Assembly: GCA_963578605.1 (NCBI GenBank)
Contig: CAUZEA010000191.1
Location: 1 to 7,364 of the forward strand
Length of the DNA stretch: 7,364 nucleotides
Direction of reading: 5' to 3'
Source of the DNA: JAKVCB01 sp963578605
Lineage (GTDB): Bacteria; Planctomycetota; Planctomycetia; Pirellulales; Lacipirellulaceae
Shown: one piece after another, positions 6,919-7,364 of the stretch
Layout: every line of letters starts with the position of its first letter
How positions within the stretch are numbered: the stretch's first letter is position 1
Notes under the pieces: model-generated
Databases searched by the model: none
Told to the model about the DNA's origin: nothing
The model's input: the letters and a program-made list of their open reading frames with translations, nothing else
Translations under genes and position numbers: made by a program

Positions 6919-6939
6919 CCCACCTTTTACAGCGGTGGG
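6919..6939. other. Hairpin
   Basis: CCCACC (6919-6924) and GGTGGG (6934-6939) form a perfect six-base stem with a nine-base loop. No T-run follows on either strand, so it is not a standard intrinsic terminator. It lies about 170 bases beyond the end of the MetE-type gene. Confidence 0.3.
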
Positions 6940-7110
6940 TGCGATTTACTAAGCGACAAGATCACGGAGATGTGTTTTGGTCTGCGACACCTGATCCCGC
7001 TGCTGGCTCGGCACGGGGACAAGTTGCAAAGGAACCATCCGCACGAAAACGCCGAAAGCATTCTACAACACAGCCCGGGATCGCGCAGCACCACGGGGCT
7101 GATGCGTTGT

Positions 7111-7364
7111 TTACAAAACGTCCGAACGCAGTACCTTCGCGGCTTCGACCATGGCCTTGAGTTTGGCGGCGGCGATGTTTTCTTCGTTCACGCAGCGGTT
7201 AGCAAAGCAACCAAAACCACAGTCCGGATTGAGGAAAATATTCTCAGGCGACCAATATTGCAGTGCCTCGCGAGAACGCTCAACAATTGACTCGACGGAT
7301 TCAGCCACGTCGGTGCGTGGATTGACACAGCCCAGTCCGATTTCACGATCTGACAACGCGCGAC
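7111..7364 (-). CDS. MetE-type cobalamin-independent methyltransferase, C-terminal end only
   Basis: The minus-strand frame enters from the window edge and ends at TAA (7113-7111), giving the last 84 or so residues of a protein of the MetE C-terminal/UROD-like TIM-barrel fold. These enzymes transfer a methyl group to a zinc-bound thiol, classically homocysteine in methionine synthesis. Recognisable segments are DREIGLGCVNPRTD, a helix ESIVERSREAL, and NPDCGFG, whose Cys (codon 7221-7219) corresponds to the conserved C-terminal zinc ligand. FANRCVNEENIAAAKLKAM then leads to the end. The wording is closest to the single-domain 'MetE II-like' proteins rather than the two-domain MetE, but the N-terminal part is not visible, so no symbol is given. 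The TTG at 7356 is internal: two in-frame codons (Arg, Ala) precede it before the sequence ends. Confidence 0.88.
   Translation of the reverse strand, partial: RALSDREIGLGCVNPRTDVAESVESIVERSREALQYWSPENIFLNPDCGFGCFANRCVNEENIAAAKLKAMVEAAKVLRSDVL

Larger units (their letters stand above)
6033..7110. other. About 1.1 kb with no convincing gene
   Basis: Several open frames exist here, the longest about 185 codons on the minus strand and 131-146 on the plus strand. All are rich in Arg, Ser and Cys, overlap each other, lack good ribosome-binding sites and show no domain I recognise. Visible contents are a T-rich patch (about 6190-6240), a run of nine G (6336-6344), seven C (6621-6627), and small inverted repeats at 6412-6428, 6523-6554 and 6919-6939. 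The part around 7040-7100 (CAGCCCGGGATCGCGCAGC and surroundings) reminds me of short dispersed repeats in Rhodopirellula-like genomes, from memory only. It may be decayed gene or element sequence. Confidence 0.5.

Overview
The sequence reads as bacterial chromosomal DNA with a mosaic, partly decayed organisation. Both ends carry genes cut by the window edges: a RecD2-type helicase on the left (+) and the C-terminal end of a MetE-family methyltransferase on the right (-). A Planctomycetota origin is my best guess. It rests on a Tat-exported beta-helix protein, remnants of Asn/Gly-rich repeat protein, an IS91-type transposase remnant and long gene-poor stretches. No marker in the window proves it.

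Layout. 2-1903 (+): SF1B DNA helicase, open at its 5' end. 1991-3235 (-), convergent with it: one continuous frame joining an S4 RNA-binding domain to a COMT-like O-methyltransferase, with an internal ribosome-binding site and ATG at the domain boundary. 3236-3337: divergent intergenic region with a 15-bp palindrome. 3338-3943 (+): metallo-beta-lactamase-fold hydrolase with an N-terminal zinc ribbon, cut off in mid-fold near 3887. About 3886-3957: a Gly/Ser-rich coding-like tail in a different frame. 3962-4993 (-): Tat-exported right-handed beta-helix protein with its own strong ribosome-binding site. 5051-5245 (-): startless fragment with six-residue L-x-N-x-G-T repeats. 5246-5609: non-coding, with direct repeats and palindromes. 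5610-6032 (-): C-terminal remnant of an IS91-type transposase. 6033-7110: about 1.1 kb with no convincing gene but some hairpins. 7111-7364 (-): end of a MetE-type methyltransferase.

The genes do not form an obvious pathway. The region from about 3887 to 7110 looks like an accumulation zone of fragments: a truncated hydrolase, repeat-protein debris and a transposase stub around one apparently intact exported protein. The two points most worth following are the S4-methyltransferase frame, which may make one or two products, and the junction that truncated the hydrolase. I did not see a complete new multi-gene system.
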